64,000 nucleotides of DNA from DASRAP01 sp964503275 (GCA_964503275.1 CAZCZO010000014.1:1-64000); one strand, 5' to 3'; numbered from the stretch's first letter, positions 50,343 to 59,737 are shown. Program-made: numbers and translations. Notes: generated by a model not told the origin, from the sequence alone.

Positions 50343-51812
50343 ATGGCTGACGACAAGAAGCTGACCCCGCGCGCTGAGGATTTCAGCGCGTGGTACAACG
50401 AACTCGTGATCCGCGCCGAGCTGGCGGACTATGCGCCGGTGCGCGGCTGCATGATCATCCGTCCCAACGGCTACGGGATCTGGGAACGCATGCAGCGGGC
50501 GTTGGATGCGCGCTTCAAGGAGACGGGGCATCAGAACGCGTACTTCCCGCTGTTCATCCCGCAGAGCTACCTCCAGAAGGAAGCGCAGCACGTCGAGGGG
50601 TTCGCGCCGGAGACGGCCGTCGTGACGCACGGCGGTGGCAAGCTGCTCGAGGAACCGCTGGTCGTGCGGCCCACGTCCGAGACGATCATCTACTCGTCGT
50701 TCGCGAAGTGGACGCAGAGCTACCGGGACCTGCCCATCAAGATCAATCAGTGGGCGAACGTCGTGCGCTGGGAGATGCGCACCCGTTTGTTCCTGCGCAC
50801 CCTCGAGTTTCTGTGGCAGGAGGGGCACACCGCGCATGCGACGCACGACGAGGCGGAGGCCGAGACGCGGATGATCCTCGAGCTGTATCGGGAGTTCATG
50901 GAGCAGCACATGGCGATGCCGGTCGTGACGGGACTCAAGACCGACGCCGAGAAGTTCGCCGGCGCGCTGCGCACGTACTCCACCGAGGCGATGATGCAGG
51001 ACAACAAGGCCCTGCAGGCGGGGACCTCGCACAACCTCGGGCAGAACTTCGCCAAGGCCTTCGACCTCAGCTTCCAGTCCGAGGCCGGTACGGTGGAGCA
51101 TGCCTGGAACACCTCGTGGGGCGTGTCGACGCGCCTCGTCGGCGGCCTCATCATGACGCACGGTGATGATCACGGGCTGCGCATTCCGCCGCGCCTTGCA
51201 CCGATCGAGGTAGTGATCGTCCCGATCTGGAAGACGGACGAGGATCTCGCGCGCGTGCGCGAGGCGGCCCAGCGCCTGATGGCCGACTGCCGGGCGTGGC
51301 AGGGGCGTGGCGACGACCGCCTGCGCCTGCACCTCGACGACCGCGAGGGGGTCCGGCCGGGCGAGAAGTACTACCACTGGGAGATGCGGGGCGTGCCGCT
51401 CCGCCTCGAGATGGGCCCCAGGGATCTGGCGAGCAATCAGGTCATGGTCGCCCGTCGGGACACGCGGGAGAAGTCCGCGCTCGCGCTCGACGGTCTGCCC
51501 GAGGCCTTGGCCGCGATGCTCGAGCGCATGCAGCGCGAGATGCTGCTCGCGGCCAAGGCGCGCCGGGAGGCGAACTCCATCCGCGAGGCGATCAGCTACG
51601 ATCGCTTCCGTGCGCTGATGGAGGGCGAGGGCGCCTTCGTGTACGCGGGGTGGAACGGGGATCCGGCGGTGGAGGCGAAGATCAAAGAGGAGACCAAGGC
51701 GACGATCCGCTGCCTGCCCGATCCAGAGTTCCGGTCGGCGTCAGCGCCGACGCGCTGCTTGCTGACCGGTGAACCCGCGGTCGTCGAGGCGTTGTGGGCC
51801 AAGGCATACTGA
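50343..51812 (+). CDS. proS: Prolyl-tRNA synthetase (short, archaeal/eukaryotic-like type)
   Basis: 489-residue class II synthetase that lacks the editing insertion of E. coli-type ProRS (~570 residues). Landmarks are DFSAWYNELVIRAELADYAPVRGCMIIRPNGYGIWE, VRPTSETIIYSSFAKW and RWEMRTRLFLRTLEFLWQEGHTAHA. It also has GTSHNLGQNFAKAFDLSF and the C-terminal zinc-type extension region. The start at 50343 gives MADDKKLTPRAEDFS. It lies between hisS and lysA; lysA starts inside its last 19 bases. Confidence 0.95.
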   Translation: MADDKKLTPRAEDFSAWYNELVIRAELADYAPVRGCMIIRPNGYGIWERMQRALDARFKETGHQNAYFPLFIPQSYLQKEAQHVEGFAPETAVVTHGGGKLLEEPLVVRPTSETIIYSSFAKWTQSYRDLPIKINQWANVVRWEMRTRLFLRTLEFLWQEGHTAHATHDEAEAETRMILELYREFMEQHMAMPVVTGLKTDAEKFAGALRTYSTEAMMQDNKALQAGTSHNLGQNFAKAFDLSFQSEAGTVEHAWNTSWGVSTRLVGGLIMTHGDDHGLRIPPRLAPIEVVIVPIWKTDEDLARVREAAQRLMADCRAWQGRGDDRLRLHLDDREGVRPGEKYYHWEMRGVPLRLEMGPRDLASNQVMVARRDTREKSALALDGLPEALAAMLERMQREMLLAAKARREANSIREAISYDRFRALMEGEGAFVYAGWNGDPAVEAKIKEETKATIRCLPDPEFRSASAPTRCLLTGEPAVVEALWAKAY

Positions 51813-53083
51813 TCCCCGCCGCGTTCCGCCACGTTGACGGGCGACTGCACGCCGAGGACGTCCCGCTCGACGCGATCGCGCGCGCGGTCGGCACGCCGAC
51901 GTATGTGTACTCCGCCGCGCACATCCGGGCGCGCGCCGCGGCCTTGCATGAGGCGCTGCAGGGGATCCCATCGCGGATCCATTATTCGCTCAAGGCCAAC
52001 GGCTGCCGTGCGGTGATCGAGACGATCCATCGCGCGGGCTGTGGAGTGGATGTGGTCAGCGGCGGCGAGCTGCACAAGGCGCTGGCGGCCGGCGTGCCCG
52101 CCGACGAGATCCTCTTCGGCGGGGTGGGGAAGACTTCGACGGAGCTGGCGGAGGGGGTGCGCGCCGGCGTGGCCCTGATGAACGTCGAATCCCGCGCCGA
52201 GATCGCACTGCTGGCGTCGATCGCCGCCAGCGAGGGGCGCGTCGTCGACGTGGGCCTGCGGGTCAATCCGGAGGTCGAGGTGAGCGCGGCGCACGAGTAC
52301 ATCGAGACCGGCGAGGAGGGGCATAAGTTCGGGATCCCGACGCCGGAGATCGACGAGGCCATCCGTGACGTGCTCACGGCGCCGAGTCTGCGACTCCGCG
52401 CGTTGGTGATGCATGTGGGGTCGCAGATGTCCACCCTGAGTGCCGTGCGCGCCGGGGCGGAGCGCCTGGTCGCCTTGGTGCACCGCGCCCGGGCCGCGGG
52501 GGCGACCGACCTGACCTGGCTCGATGTCGGCGGTGGGCTCGCGGTCTGCTACGACGAGGAGCCCGAGGCCGATCTGTCGATGCTGCGCACGATCGCCAGT
52601 GAGACGCATGCGGCCACCGGATGCACCATCCTCCTCGAACCCGGGCGCTATCTGATCGCGAATGCGGGCGTCCTGCTTTCGCGGGTCTTGTATCGCAAGC
52701 GCAGTGGCGAGACCGAGTTCATGATCATCGATGCGGGCATGACCGAGTTGATCCGTCCGCCGCTCTACGACGCGTATCACCGCGTCGAGGCGGTGCACGA
52801 GACCACGCGCGCCGTGGTGGCGGATGTGGTGGGACCCGTGTGCGAATCGGGCGACTTCCTCGCGGTGGGTCGCCGCGTCCCCGACCTGGCGCCGGGCCAG
52901 CTGCTCGTGCTGCACTCGGTCGGCGCCTACGGTGCGGTGATGGGCTCCACGTACAACGCGCGTCCGCGCGCGGCCGAAGTGATCGTGGACGGCGCCCGGT
53001 GGGCCGTCGCCACGGCGCGAGAGACCTATGCGGACCTGATCCGCCGCGATCGCGCTTCCCTTGACTGGAATACTCCCCCATGA
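51794..53083 (+). CDS. lysA: Diaminopimelate decarboxylase
   Basis: PLP enzyme for the last step of lysine synthesis. The 429-residue protein has the PLP-lysine Lys67 in IHYSLKANG, GVDVVSGGELHKAL, HVGSQ, the phosphate-binding LDVGGGLAVCY, EPGRYLIANAGVLL and the C-terminal catalytic VGPVCESGDFLA. It starts at GTG 51794 inside proS. It is 38 kb away from the dap operon, so lysine formation and DAP supply may be controlled separately. Confidence 0.95.
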   Translation: MGQGILIPAAFRHVDGRLHAEDVPLDAIARAVGTPTYVYSAAHIRARAAALHEALQGIPSRIHYSLKANGCRAVIETIHRAGCGVDVVSGGELHKALAAGVPADEILFGGVGKTSTELAEGVRAGVALMNVESRAEIALLASIAASEGRVVDVGLRVNPEVEVSAAHEYIETGEEGHKFGIPTPEIDEAIRDVLTAPSLRLRALVMHVGSQMSTLSAVRAGAERLVALVHRARAAGATDLTWLDVGGGLAVCYDEEPEADLSMLRTIASETHAATGCTILLEPGRYLIANAGVLLSRVLYRKRSGETEFMIIDAGMTELIRPPLYDAYHRVEAVHETTRAVVADVVGPVCESGDFLAVGRRVPDLAPGQLLVLHSVGAYGAVMGSTYNARPRAAEVIVDGARWAVATARETYADLIRRDRASLDWNTPP

Positions 53084-53592
53084 AGATCGGAGTGATGTCG
53101 GACACCCACGATCGCCTTCCCGCGATCCGCGAGTTCCTCCGCCGCTTCGCGGCGGAGGGGTGCCAGGTCGTCCTGCACGCGGGCGACTATTGCGCGCCGT
53201 TCGCGCTGGAGCCGTTCATCGAGGCCCAGCTGCCGATGGCGGGCGTGTTCGGGCGGAACGACGGCGATATCGAGGGCCTGCGCGCGAGTGCGCAACGCGC
53301 GATGGGGATCGAGTTGTTCGAGTCGCCGCATTCCTTCAAGCTCGGTGACCACAGTATCCTGTTGGTCCATGACATCGGCGAGGTGCACGAGCGCTCCCTG
53401 GCCCAGCACGAGGTGGTGATCCATGGCACCACGCACCAGCAAGAGATGAAGTCGCGGGGCGACGTGCTGATCATCAATCCCGGCGAGGCCTGCGGCTGGG
53501 TGAACGGTGCGCCCACGGCAGCCGTGGTGGACCTCGAGACCAAGCATGTCGAGTTCATCAAGCTCGACGGGCCCGAGTGGAGGGCCGCATGA
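53080..53592 (+). CDS. Metallophosphoesterase, YfcE/MJ0936-like
   Basis: 170-residue calcineurin-like phosphodiesterase. The metal-binding pattern runs DTH (Asp8, His10), HAGD (Asp36), GRND near residue 60, VHD, then HGTTH in place of the usual HGHTH, and NPGEACG in place of NPGS. The family hydrolyses phosphodiesters in vitro with uncertain physiological substrates. It overlaps lysA and guaA by four bases each, so it is co-translated in the same operon. Confidence 0.85.
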   Translation: MKIGVMSDTHDRLPAIREFLRRFAAEGCQVVLHAGDYCAPFALEPFIEAQLPMAGVFGRNDGDIEGLRASAQRAMGIELFESPHSFKLGDHSILLVHDIGEVHERSLAQHEVVIHGTTHQQEMKSRGDVLIINPGEACGWVNGAPTAAVVDLETKHVEFIKLDGPEWRAA

Positions 53593-55136
53593 GCGATTCG
53601 CGCATCCTGATCCTGGACTTCGGGAGTCAGTTCACCCAGCTCATCGCGCGGCGGGTGCGCGAAGCCCGGGTGTTCTCGGAGATCCATCCCGCGACACGCT
53701 CCGTGGAGTGGATCCGCGAGTGGGCGCCGACGGGGATCATCCTGAGTGGCGGGCCGAACTCGGTGTACGACGCTGCGGCACCGCAGGTCGATCTCGCATT
53801 GGCCGACATCGCCCCGGTGCTCGGGATCTGCTACGGCATGCAGACCATCGCCTTCCAGTCCGGCGGCTCGGTCGAGCGCACCGAGCGGCGGGAGTACGGG
53901 CGCGCCGAGACCACCGTGCTCGACACCGACGGCTTGTTCCGTGGCTTCGCCGTCGGTGAGTCCATGCCCGTGTGGATGAGCCATGGCGACCACGTGAACG
54001 TGGCGCCTGCCGGGTTCATCGTGACGGCCTCGAGCGAGAACACGCCAGTGGCCGCCATGCGCCACGCGTCGCGACCCATCCACTGTGTGCAGTTCCATCC
54101 GGAGGTCCATCATTCGCCGCGCGGCGGCGAGGTCATCGACAATTTCTTGTTCGCGGTCTGCCACTGCAGCCCGACCTGGACCCCGGGGCATTTCATCGAG
54201 CAGGAGATCGGGCGGATCCGCGAGCTGGTCGGCGACCGGCGGGTGATCTGTGGCCTCTCGGGTGGCGTGGATTCCTCCGTCGCGGCGGCGCTCGTGCATC
54301 GGGCGATCGGCGCGCAGCTCACCTGCATCTTCGTCGATACGGGCCTGCTCCGTCTGCATGAGCGCGAGCAGGTGGAACGGACCATGGGGCAACACCTTGG
54401 CATCCGGTTGATCACCGTGCGCGCCGAGGCGCGATTCCTCGGTGCGCTGGCCGGGGTCAGCGAGCCCGAACGCAAGCGCACGATCATCGGGCACACGTTC
54501 ATCGACGTGTTCGAGGAGGCCGCCGCGGGTGTCGGCGACGACGTCGCCTTCCTCGTCCAGGGGACGCTGTATCCCGACGTGATCGAGTCGGTGTCGGCGA
54601 CGGGTGGCCCGTCGGCGACCATCAAGACGCACCACAACGTGGGCGGCCTCAAGCCCGACATGAAGTTCCGCCTGATCGAGCCCCTGCGCGAACTCTTCAA
54701 GGACGAGGTCCGCAACGTCGGGCGCGAGCTGGGTCTGCCCGAGGAGATGGTCGGTCGTCACCCGTTCCCCGGGCCCGGCTTGGCCATCCGTTGTCTCGGC
54801 GCCGTCGACCCCGGGCAGGTCGAGACCCTGCGCCGCGCCGACGCGATCTACCTCGAGGAGATCCGCGCCGCGGGCCTGTATGACGACATCTGGCAGGCGT
54901 TCGCGGTGTTCCTCCCCGTGCGGTCGGTCGGCGTCATGGGTGACGGGCGCACCTACGATCATGTCATCGCCCTGCGTGCCGTCACGTCGCGAGACGGGAT
55001 GACCGCCGACTGGTATGCGTTCCCGCACGACGTGTTGGGCCGCATCTCCAATCGCATCATCAACGAGGTCCCGGGGGTGAATCGCGTGGTGTACGACGTG
55101 AGTTCGAAGCCCCCAGCGACCATCGAGTGGGAGTGA
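53589..55136 (+). CDS. guaA: GMP synthase (glutamine-hydrolysing)
   Basis: Aminates XMP to GMP. The 515-residue protein has an N-terminal class I glutaminase domain with Cys81 in GICYGMQT and the His-Glu pair in FHPEVHHSP. An ATP-pyrophosphatase P-loop SGGVDSSVAAALV begins near residue 223. A C-terminal dimerisation domain ends KPPATIEWE, as in nearly all GuaA. The ATG at 53589 overlaps the previous stop; an upstream GTG would add four residues. Confidence 0.97.
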   Translation: MSDSRILILDFGSQFTQLIARRVREARVFSEIHPATRSVEWIREWAPTGIILSGGPNSVYDAAAPQVDLALADIAPVLGICYGMQTIAFQSGGSVERTERREYGRAETTVLDTDGLFRGFAVGESMPVWMSHGDHVNVAPAGFIVTASSENTPVAAMRHASRPIHCVQFHPEVHHSPRGGEVIDNFLFAVCHCSPTWTPGHFIEQEIGRIRELVGDRRVICGLSGGVDSSVAAALVHRAIGAQLTCIFVDTGLLRLHEREQVERTMGQHLGIRLITVRAEARFLGALAGVSEPERKRTIIGHTFIDVFEEAAAGVGDDVAFLVQGTLYPDVIESVSATGGPSATIKTHHNVGGLKPDMKFRLIEPLRELFKDEVRNVGRELGLPEEMVGRHPFPGPGLAIRCLGAVDPGQVETLRRADAIYLEEIRAAGLYDDIWQAFAVFLPVRSVGVMGDGRTYDHVIALRAVTSRDGMTADWYAFPHDVLGRISNRIINEVPGVNRVVYDVSSKPPATIEWE

Positions 55137-55137
55137 C

Positions 55138-56499
55138 GTGAGGACGTCGGCGCAGCTCATCCCGACAGCGGGTGAGCTGCGGGAGATGGCGCGCATCGCG
55201 GCGCCTATCGTCGTCGTCAATCTGGGACTGATGTTCCAGGGGACGATCGATGCGCTGATGCTGGGTCGCGTGTCGCCCGAAGCGCTGGCGGCCGTGGCCG
55301 TCGGGAATCTGTACTTCTTCAACGTCATCGTCTTCGGGATCGGGCTGTTGATGGCCCTCGATCCCGTGATCGCGCAGGCCATCGGTGCCCACGATCATGT
55401 CGGGGTCGCCCGGGGCGTGCAGCGCGGCGTGGTGCTCGCGGTGCTCACCGCCATCGTCGCCGCAGTGATGATGGCGCCCGTGGACGCGGTGCTGCGCATC
55501 GCGCGGCAGCCCGAGAGCGTGATCCCGGACGCCAGCGCGTACGTTCGCTGGAGCATCCTCGGGGTCCTGCCGTTCCAGCTGTTCAACGCGCTGCGGCAGT
55601 CCCTGCAGGCCATGCATCGCGTACTCCCCATGGCCCTCGCGGTGCTGATCGCGAATCTGGTCAACGTGCTCCTCAACTGGATCCTGATCTTCGGCAAGTT
55701 GGGGGCGCCGGCGCTGGGTGTCGCCGGCGCTGCGCACGCCACCTGGATCACCCGGTGGCTCATGGTACTCCTGATCGCGTGGTTCGCGTGGCGCGATCTC
55801 GGCCCGACCTTGCGCCCGTGGCGGCCGGAGTCCTTCGCGCTCCGTCCGCTGGGGGCCCTGATCGCGCTGGGCGCGCCGATCGGACTGCAGCTCTCTGCCG
55901 AAGGGCTGGCGTTCGGCTTCACGGGGGTGATGATGGGCTGGCTGGGCACGACGACCCTCGCCGCGCATCAGGTGACGCTGAACATGGCGTCACTCACGTT
56001 CATGGTCCCCATGGGCGTCGCCGGTGCGGGCGCGGTCATGGTCGGGCGGGCCGTGGGGGCGGCGGACATGGCCGCGGCGCGGCGTGACGCGGTCGCCGCG
56101 ATCGTCTGTGGCGTCGGGTTCATGGGGCTCACGGCGACCGCGTTCATCGCGCTGCCAGGTGTCCTCGCGGCGCTCTACACCACCGATGCCGAGACCATCG
56201 CGCTCGTGCTGGTGTTGCTCCCGATCGCCGGGGTCTTCCAGGTGTTCGACGGCACGCAGGTGGTCAGTGCGGCGATCCTGCGCGGGACGGGCGACACGCG
56301 CATCCCGATGATCCTGCACCTGCTCAGTTTCTGGGCGGTCGCGATCCCCCTCGGCGCGCTGCTCTGCTTCACGCTGGACTGGGGTGCGACGGGATTGTGG
56401 TGGGGACTGACCGCCGGGCTCGCCAGCGCCGCCGTGCTGCAGCTCGCGCGCGTGCGCAGCCGCTTAGGCCGCGACGTACGACGGCTCCGCGTCGAGTGA
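55138..56499 (+). CDS. MATE-family multidrug/cation efflux protein
   Basis: 453-residue integral membrane protein with twelve predicted transmembrane segments in two similar halves. It has the NorM-type MFQGTIDALMLGRVSPEALAAVAVGN and AHQVTLNMASLTFMVPMGVAGAGAVMVGRAVGA motifs. MATE proteins export drugs or metabolites using Na+ or H+. The GTG at 55138 follows the guaA stop by one base. It ends four bases from the convergent EIIA gene. Confidence 0.92.
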   Translation: MRTSAQLIPTAGELREMARIAAPIVVVNLGLMFQGTIDALMLGRVSPEALAAVAVGNLYFFNVIVFGIGLLMALDPVIAQAIGAHDHVGVARGVQRGVVLAVLTAIVAAVMMAPVDAVLRIARQPESVIPDASAYVRWSILGVLPFQLFNALRQSLQAMHRVLPMALAVLIANLVNVLLNWILIFGKLGAPALGVAGAAHATWITRWLMVLLIAWFAWRDLGPTLRPWRPESFALRPLGALIALGAPIGLQLSAEGLAFGFTGVMMGWLGTTTLAAHQVTLNMASLTFMVPMGVAGAGAVMVGRAVGAADMAAARRDAVAAIVCGVGFMGLTATAFIALPGVLAALYTTDAETIALVLVLLPIAGVFQVFDGTQVVSAAILRGTGDTRIPMILHLLSFWAVAIPLGALLCFTLDWGATGLWWGLTAGLASAAVLQLARVRSRLGRDVRRLRVE

Positions 56500-56503
56500 C
56501 GCG

Positions 56504-56956
56504 CTAGATCCGCTTCTCGTCGAGCAGCCGGAGGAACTCGTCTGGCGAGGTCAGCCCGAGCAGACGCTGGGGCACATCGGCCTCCTTCGAGAACTGCGCG
56601 ATCTTGCCGAGCACCGGGAGGTACTGGTTCGACACCTCGAGCGGCGGCGCGACGATGAGGAAGCAGAACTGGACCGGCTTGCCGTCGATCGAGTTGAAAT
56701 CCATCCCGCTGACCTTGCGCCCGAACGCCACCTTGAGGTCCTGGACCACGAGGGAGCGACAGTGCGGGATCGCGATCCCCCGACCGATGCCCGTGCTCCC
56801 GAGCTCCTCGCGGCGCTTCAGCATCTTGAGCAACGTCTGCTCGTTGGTCGCGTCCAGACCCAGCAAGCCGATGAGCTCCTTGAGCACCTCATCCTTCGTC
56901 GTGCCCTCAAGGTCGAGCTTGATCGCGCCGTCCGTAAAGAAGTCCCGCAGCTGCAT
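56504..56956 (-). CDS. PTS EIIA-type phosphocarrier (PtsN-like)
   Basis: 150-residue EIIA-2 domain protein. The phospho-acceptor His65 lies in RGIAIPHCRS, and the surrounding GSTGIGRG and VQFCFLIVAPPLE match nitrogen-PTS EIIA(Ntr). No membrane EIIB/EIIC is encoded nearby, so it is probably regulatory rather than a sugar carrier. The ATG is 9 bases after a possible TAGACG -10 (56971-56966, minus), suggesting a very short leader. It is divergent from dus. Confidence 0.88.
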   Translation of the reverse strand: MQLRDFFTDGAIKLDLEGTTKDEVLKELIGLLGLDATNEQTLLKMLKRREELGSTGIGRGIAIPHCRSLVVQDLKVAFGRKVSGMDFNSIDGKPVQFCFLIVAPPLEVSNQYLPVLGKIAQFSKEADVPQRLLGLTSPDEFLRLLDEKRI

Positions 56957-57023
56957 GATGAGCGTCGTCTAGGGTTAATCCTGCAAGTTACGCGATGGGC
57001 CGGAGTCGCGTCAAATGCCGTTG

Positions 57024-57053
57024 TTGCTTGGACTTGCCGGATTCCGTTAGCTT
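57024..57053 (+). promoter_or_regulatory. Leaderless promoter of dus
   Basis: TTGCTT (57024-57029) and TAGCTT (57048-57053), spacer 18. The dus ATG at 57060 begins six bases after the -10, so transcription should begin at the start codon. Confidence 0.55.
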
Positions 57054-57059
57054 CCATGT

Positions 57060-58088
57060 ATGCGTTTCCCGTACCCCGTCGAGCACGACACGCCGCTGTT
57101 CCTGGCTCCCATGGCCGGCGTGTCGGAATCTCCCTTCCGGCGACTCTGCCGCCGCTGGGGTGCCGATGTCGTGGTCACCGAGTTCCTCTCGGCCGAGGGG
57201 ATCCGGCGGGAGAACGAAGCGACCTTGGCCAAGCTGCGCTTCGGTGCCGACGAGCGGACCATCGGGGTGCAGATCTTCGGCGCGGACCCCGCCGCGATGC
57301 GCGATGCCGCGGCCCTGGTCACCGAGGTCTTCCAGCCCGAGTTCATCGACATCAACTTCGGCTGTCCCGTCAAGAAGGTCGTGAAGCGGCTGGGTGGGAG
57401 CGGATGCCTGCAGGATCTGGGCTTGGTGGCGCGCGTCATCCAGGGGGTCATCGACGGGACCCATCTGCCCGTGACCTGCAAGATCCGCAGTGGCTGGAGT
57501 GAGGAGATGCGAGACCCCGTGCGGATCGCGAGGGTCTGCGAGGATGCGGGGGTCCGGGCGATCGCCCTCCACCCGCGGACGCGGACGCAGATGTACAGCG
57601 GCCAGGCCCGGTGGTCCGAGATCGCCGATGTGGTCCAGGCGGTGCGCATCCCCGTGATCGGCAACGGCGACATCAAGCACGCGGCCGACGCGGACCGCAT
57701 GCGCCGCGAGACGGGGTGTGCGGCCGTGATGATCGCCCGGGGCTCCTTCGGGCAGCCGTGGATCTTCGCGCAGGCGCGGGCGCTGTTCGAGGGGCGCGCT
57801 GTCCCCGCCGCCCCCTCGGTGCGCGAGCGGTTCGCGGTCGCGCGTGAGCATGCGAAGATGGTCACGGAGTACGAGGTCGATCGACGCGGTGCGGCCCTCG
57901 AGTTCCGCAAGCATCTGGGCTGGTACGTGAAGGGCATCCCCGACTCGGCAGAGCTGCGCAAGCGCTTGTACGCGGTCACCGCCTTCGACGAGATCGACGA
58001 GATCTTCGAAGGGTATCTCGCCGCCCACCCGGGGTTGGCGGAGACGGTGGTGGCACCCGACGGCTCGTTGGCCAGCGCGGCCGCGTAG
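57060..58088 (+). CDS. dus: tRNA-dihydrouridine synthase
   Basis: FMN enzyme reducing uridines in the tRNA D-loop. The 342-residue TIM-barrel protein has FLAPMAGVSESPFRRLC, the catalytic Cys102 in INFGCPVKKV, LPVTCKIRSGWSE, IALHPRTRTQMYSG and IARGSFGQPWIF. It is closest to the DusB-type subfamily by eye. The ATG at 57060 was chosen over the out-of-frame ATG at 57056; no Shine-Dalgarno is present. Confidence 0.94.
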   Translation: MRFPYPVEHDTPLFLAPMAGVSESPFRRLCRRWGADVVVTEFLSAEGIRRENEATLAKLRFGADERTIGVQIFGADPAAMRDAAALVTEVFQPEFIDINFGCPVKKVVKRLGGSGCLQDLGLVARVIQGVIDGTHLPVTCKIRSGWSEEMRDPVRIARVCEDAGVRAIALHPRTRTQMYSGQARWSEIADVVQAVRIPVIGNGDIKHAADADRMRRETGCAAVMIARGSFGQPWIFAQARALFEGRAVPAAPSVRERFAVAREHAKMVTEYEVDRRGAALEFRKHLGWYVKGIPDSAELRKRLYAVTAFDEIDEIFEGYLAAHPGLAETVVAPDGSLASAAA

Positions 58089-58117
58089 GGACGTACGCCC
58101 GGGCCCGATTCCTGCGG

Positions 58118-58123
58118 TAGTTT
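58118..58123 (+). promoter_or_regulatory. Candidate -10 box of the diguanylate cyclase gene
   Basis: TAGTTT ends six bases before the GTG at 58130, the same spacing as at dapE, hisS and dus. No good -35 is visible at 17-18 bases, so this is the weakest of the set. Confidence 0.4.
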
Positions 58124-58129
58124 CCGGTC

Positions 58130-59737
58130 GTGCTCATCTCGCTGTCCATCGCGCTGCTCGGGGGTATCCTCGGCTGGCTCCTCGCTGTGCGCTCCGGGGC
58201 GGAGCGCGCGGCGATCGCGCCGCTGACCCGTGACGGCGCCGATACCGCCGCAGCCGACCGAGCCATCCCGCCGCTGTCGGACCCCGCGATCCCCCTGCAA
58301 GCGGAGCGTTTCGCCACGTTGCTCCGCGATGTCCTCGAGGACATCCGGGGCCAACACGGATCGCAGGCGGTCGCGACCTGGCGTTCCGTGGATGGTGCCG
58401 GCGAGCTCGATCGGATCTGCGGCGAGCCAGGCGCGATGGACGACCTGGGGGACGCGCTGCGGCGTCTGGTGCGCTGGTCGATGGGCGAGCGTATGGTCGT
58501 GTTCGGGCCCGACGGTGATGCGCCTCGGGTCGTCGTGGCGCCGATCGCACTGGCCGGCGAGCGTGCGGAGGGCGCGCTGATCATGGTGTTCGATGCGCCC
58601 TTCGACGGCGATCGGGCGCTGCTCAAGCAGTGGATGCTCCGGCACGGCACGCGCATCCGGTTGCTCGACGAGCTCCTGGTGGCGCGGCACGAGCTCGCGC
58701 GCACCAATCGGCGGGTGCGCCACATCCTCCGGGAGGTCGCGCAGTGGGACGCCGCCGCGACCGACGACGCCCTGGCGACACAGTATTGTGCGCTGGTCGC
58801 CTCGCTGCTGGCCGCCGACGGGACGGCCCTGGTGCGCTGGGACGACGAGACGGCGCGCGGGACCGTCGTCGCGGCGGTCGGCGACTGCATCGAGCTGATC
58901 GATCGCATCGCCGACTCGGACTCGTTGGTCGCCGACGCGTGCCGGGAGAATGTGCCCGGCATCTGGCATGACGTCGGCGGTCCCGAGATCGGACGACTCA
59001 ATGTGGTCGCACGCGCCGTGGCATTGCACCGTGGCGCGGTGCTGATCCACCCGTTGCGGCGTCGCCGTGAGGTCATCGGTGCGGTGCTGGCCGTGTCCCG
59101 GGTATCCGGGGCGCTGGAACCGTCCGATATGCGCACGCTGTCGCTCGTGGACGCCGCGGCCACGTCCCGGTTGGTCGCCTCCTGGCGGTTGGCCGAGGTG
59201 ACGCAACGCGCGGTGATCGATGGCCTTACCGGGCTGACGAACCGGCGGGGATTCGAATCGGCCATGGCGACCGCCCGCGAGGAGGCGGACCGCTATGGCT
59301 GGCAGACCTCGCTGCTGCTGGTCGACCTCGATCATTTCAAGGAGGTCAACGACACGTACGGGCACGAGGCCGGTGACGCCGTCCTGCGGGCGGTGTCGCG
59401 CGTGCTGCGTGAGCGTGTCCGTGAGATCGACCTCTGCGCGCGGGTCGGTGGCGAGGAGATCGCCGTGGTCCTCAAGAACACGTCCGCCGCCGGTGCGCTG
59501 GAGCTCGCGCAGCGGCTGCGCGCCGCGATCGATTCGTTGCGGGTCGACGTGGCGGGGCAGTTGGTGCGCGTCACGGCCAGCATCGGCGTGGCGACCCATC
59601 CCACGGTGGTCCCCGAGTGGGATGCCCTGTATCGCAGTGCGGACCACGCCCTCTACGCGTCCAAGAACGGCGGACGGAACCAGGTGCGGGTGTACGCGGT
59701 GGGCCCAGATGGTCCGGCGGCGACCGCTGACGCTTGA
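58130..59737 (+). CDS. Diguanylate cyclase (GAF-like + GGDEF)
   Basis: 535-residue signalling enzyme predicted to make cyclic di-GMP. One N-terminal membrane helix (ISLSIALLGGILGWLLAV) anchors it. Residues ~60-340 hold one or two GAF-like sensory regions. The C-terminal GGDEF domain has DGLTGLTNRRGFESAM, LLVDLDHFKEVNDTYGHEAGD and the active-site GGEEI. An RxxD inhibitory site (REID) lies five residues before GGEEI, so product inhibition is expected. Its stop TGA is part of the ssrA -35 box. Confidence 0.9.
   Translation: MLISLSIALLGGILGWLLAVRSGAERAAIAPLTRDGADTAAADRAIPPLSDPAIPLQAERFATLLRDVLEDIRGQHGSQAVATWRSVDGAGELDRICGEPGAMDDLGDALRRLVRWSMGERMVVFGPDGDAPRVVVAPIALAGERAEGALIMVFDAPFDGDRALLKQWMLRHGTRIRLLDELLVARHELARTNRRVRHILREVAQWDAAATDDALATQYCALVASLLAADGTALVRWDDETARGTVVAAVGDCIELIDRIADSDSLVADACRENVPGIWHDVGGPEIGRLNVVARAVALHRGAVLIHPLRRRREVIGAVLAVSRVSGALEPSDMRTLSLVDAAATSRLVASWRLAEVTQRAVIDGLTGLTNRRGFESAMATAREEADRYGWQTSLLLVDLDHFKEVNDTYGHEAGDAVLRAVSRVLRERVREIDLCARVGGEEIAVVLKNTSAAGALELAQRLRAAIDSLRVDVAGQLVRVTASIGVATHPTVVPEWDALYRSADHALYASKNGGRNQVRVYAVGPDGPAATADA

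Noticed and set aside
53187..55382. Long minus-strand open frame opposite the phosphoesterase gene and guaA
   Set aside because: Antisense to strongly conserved genes and lacks recognisable domains.
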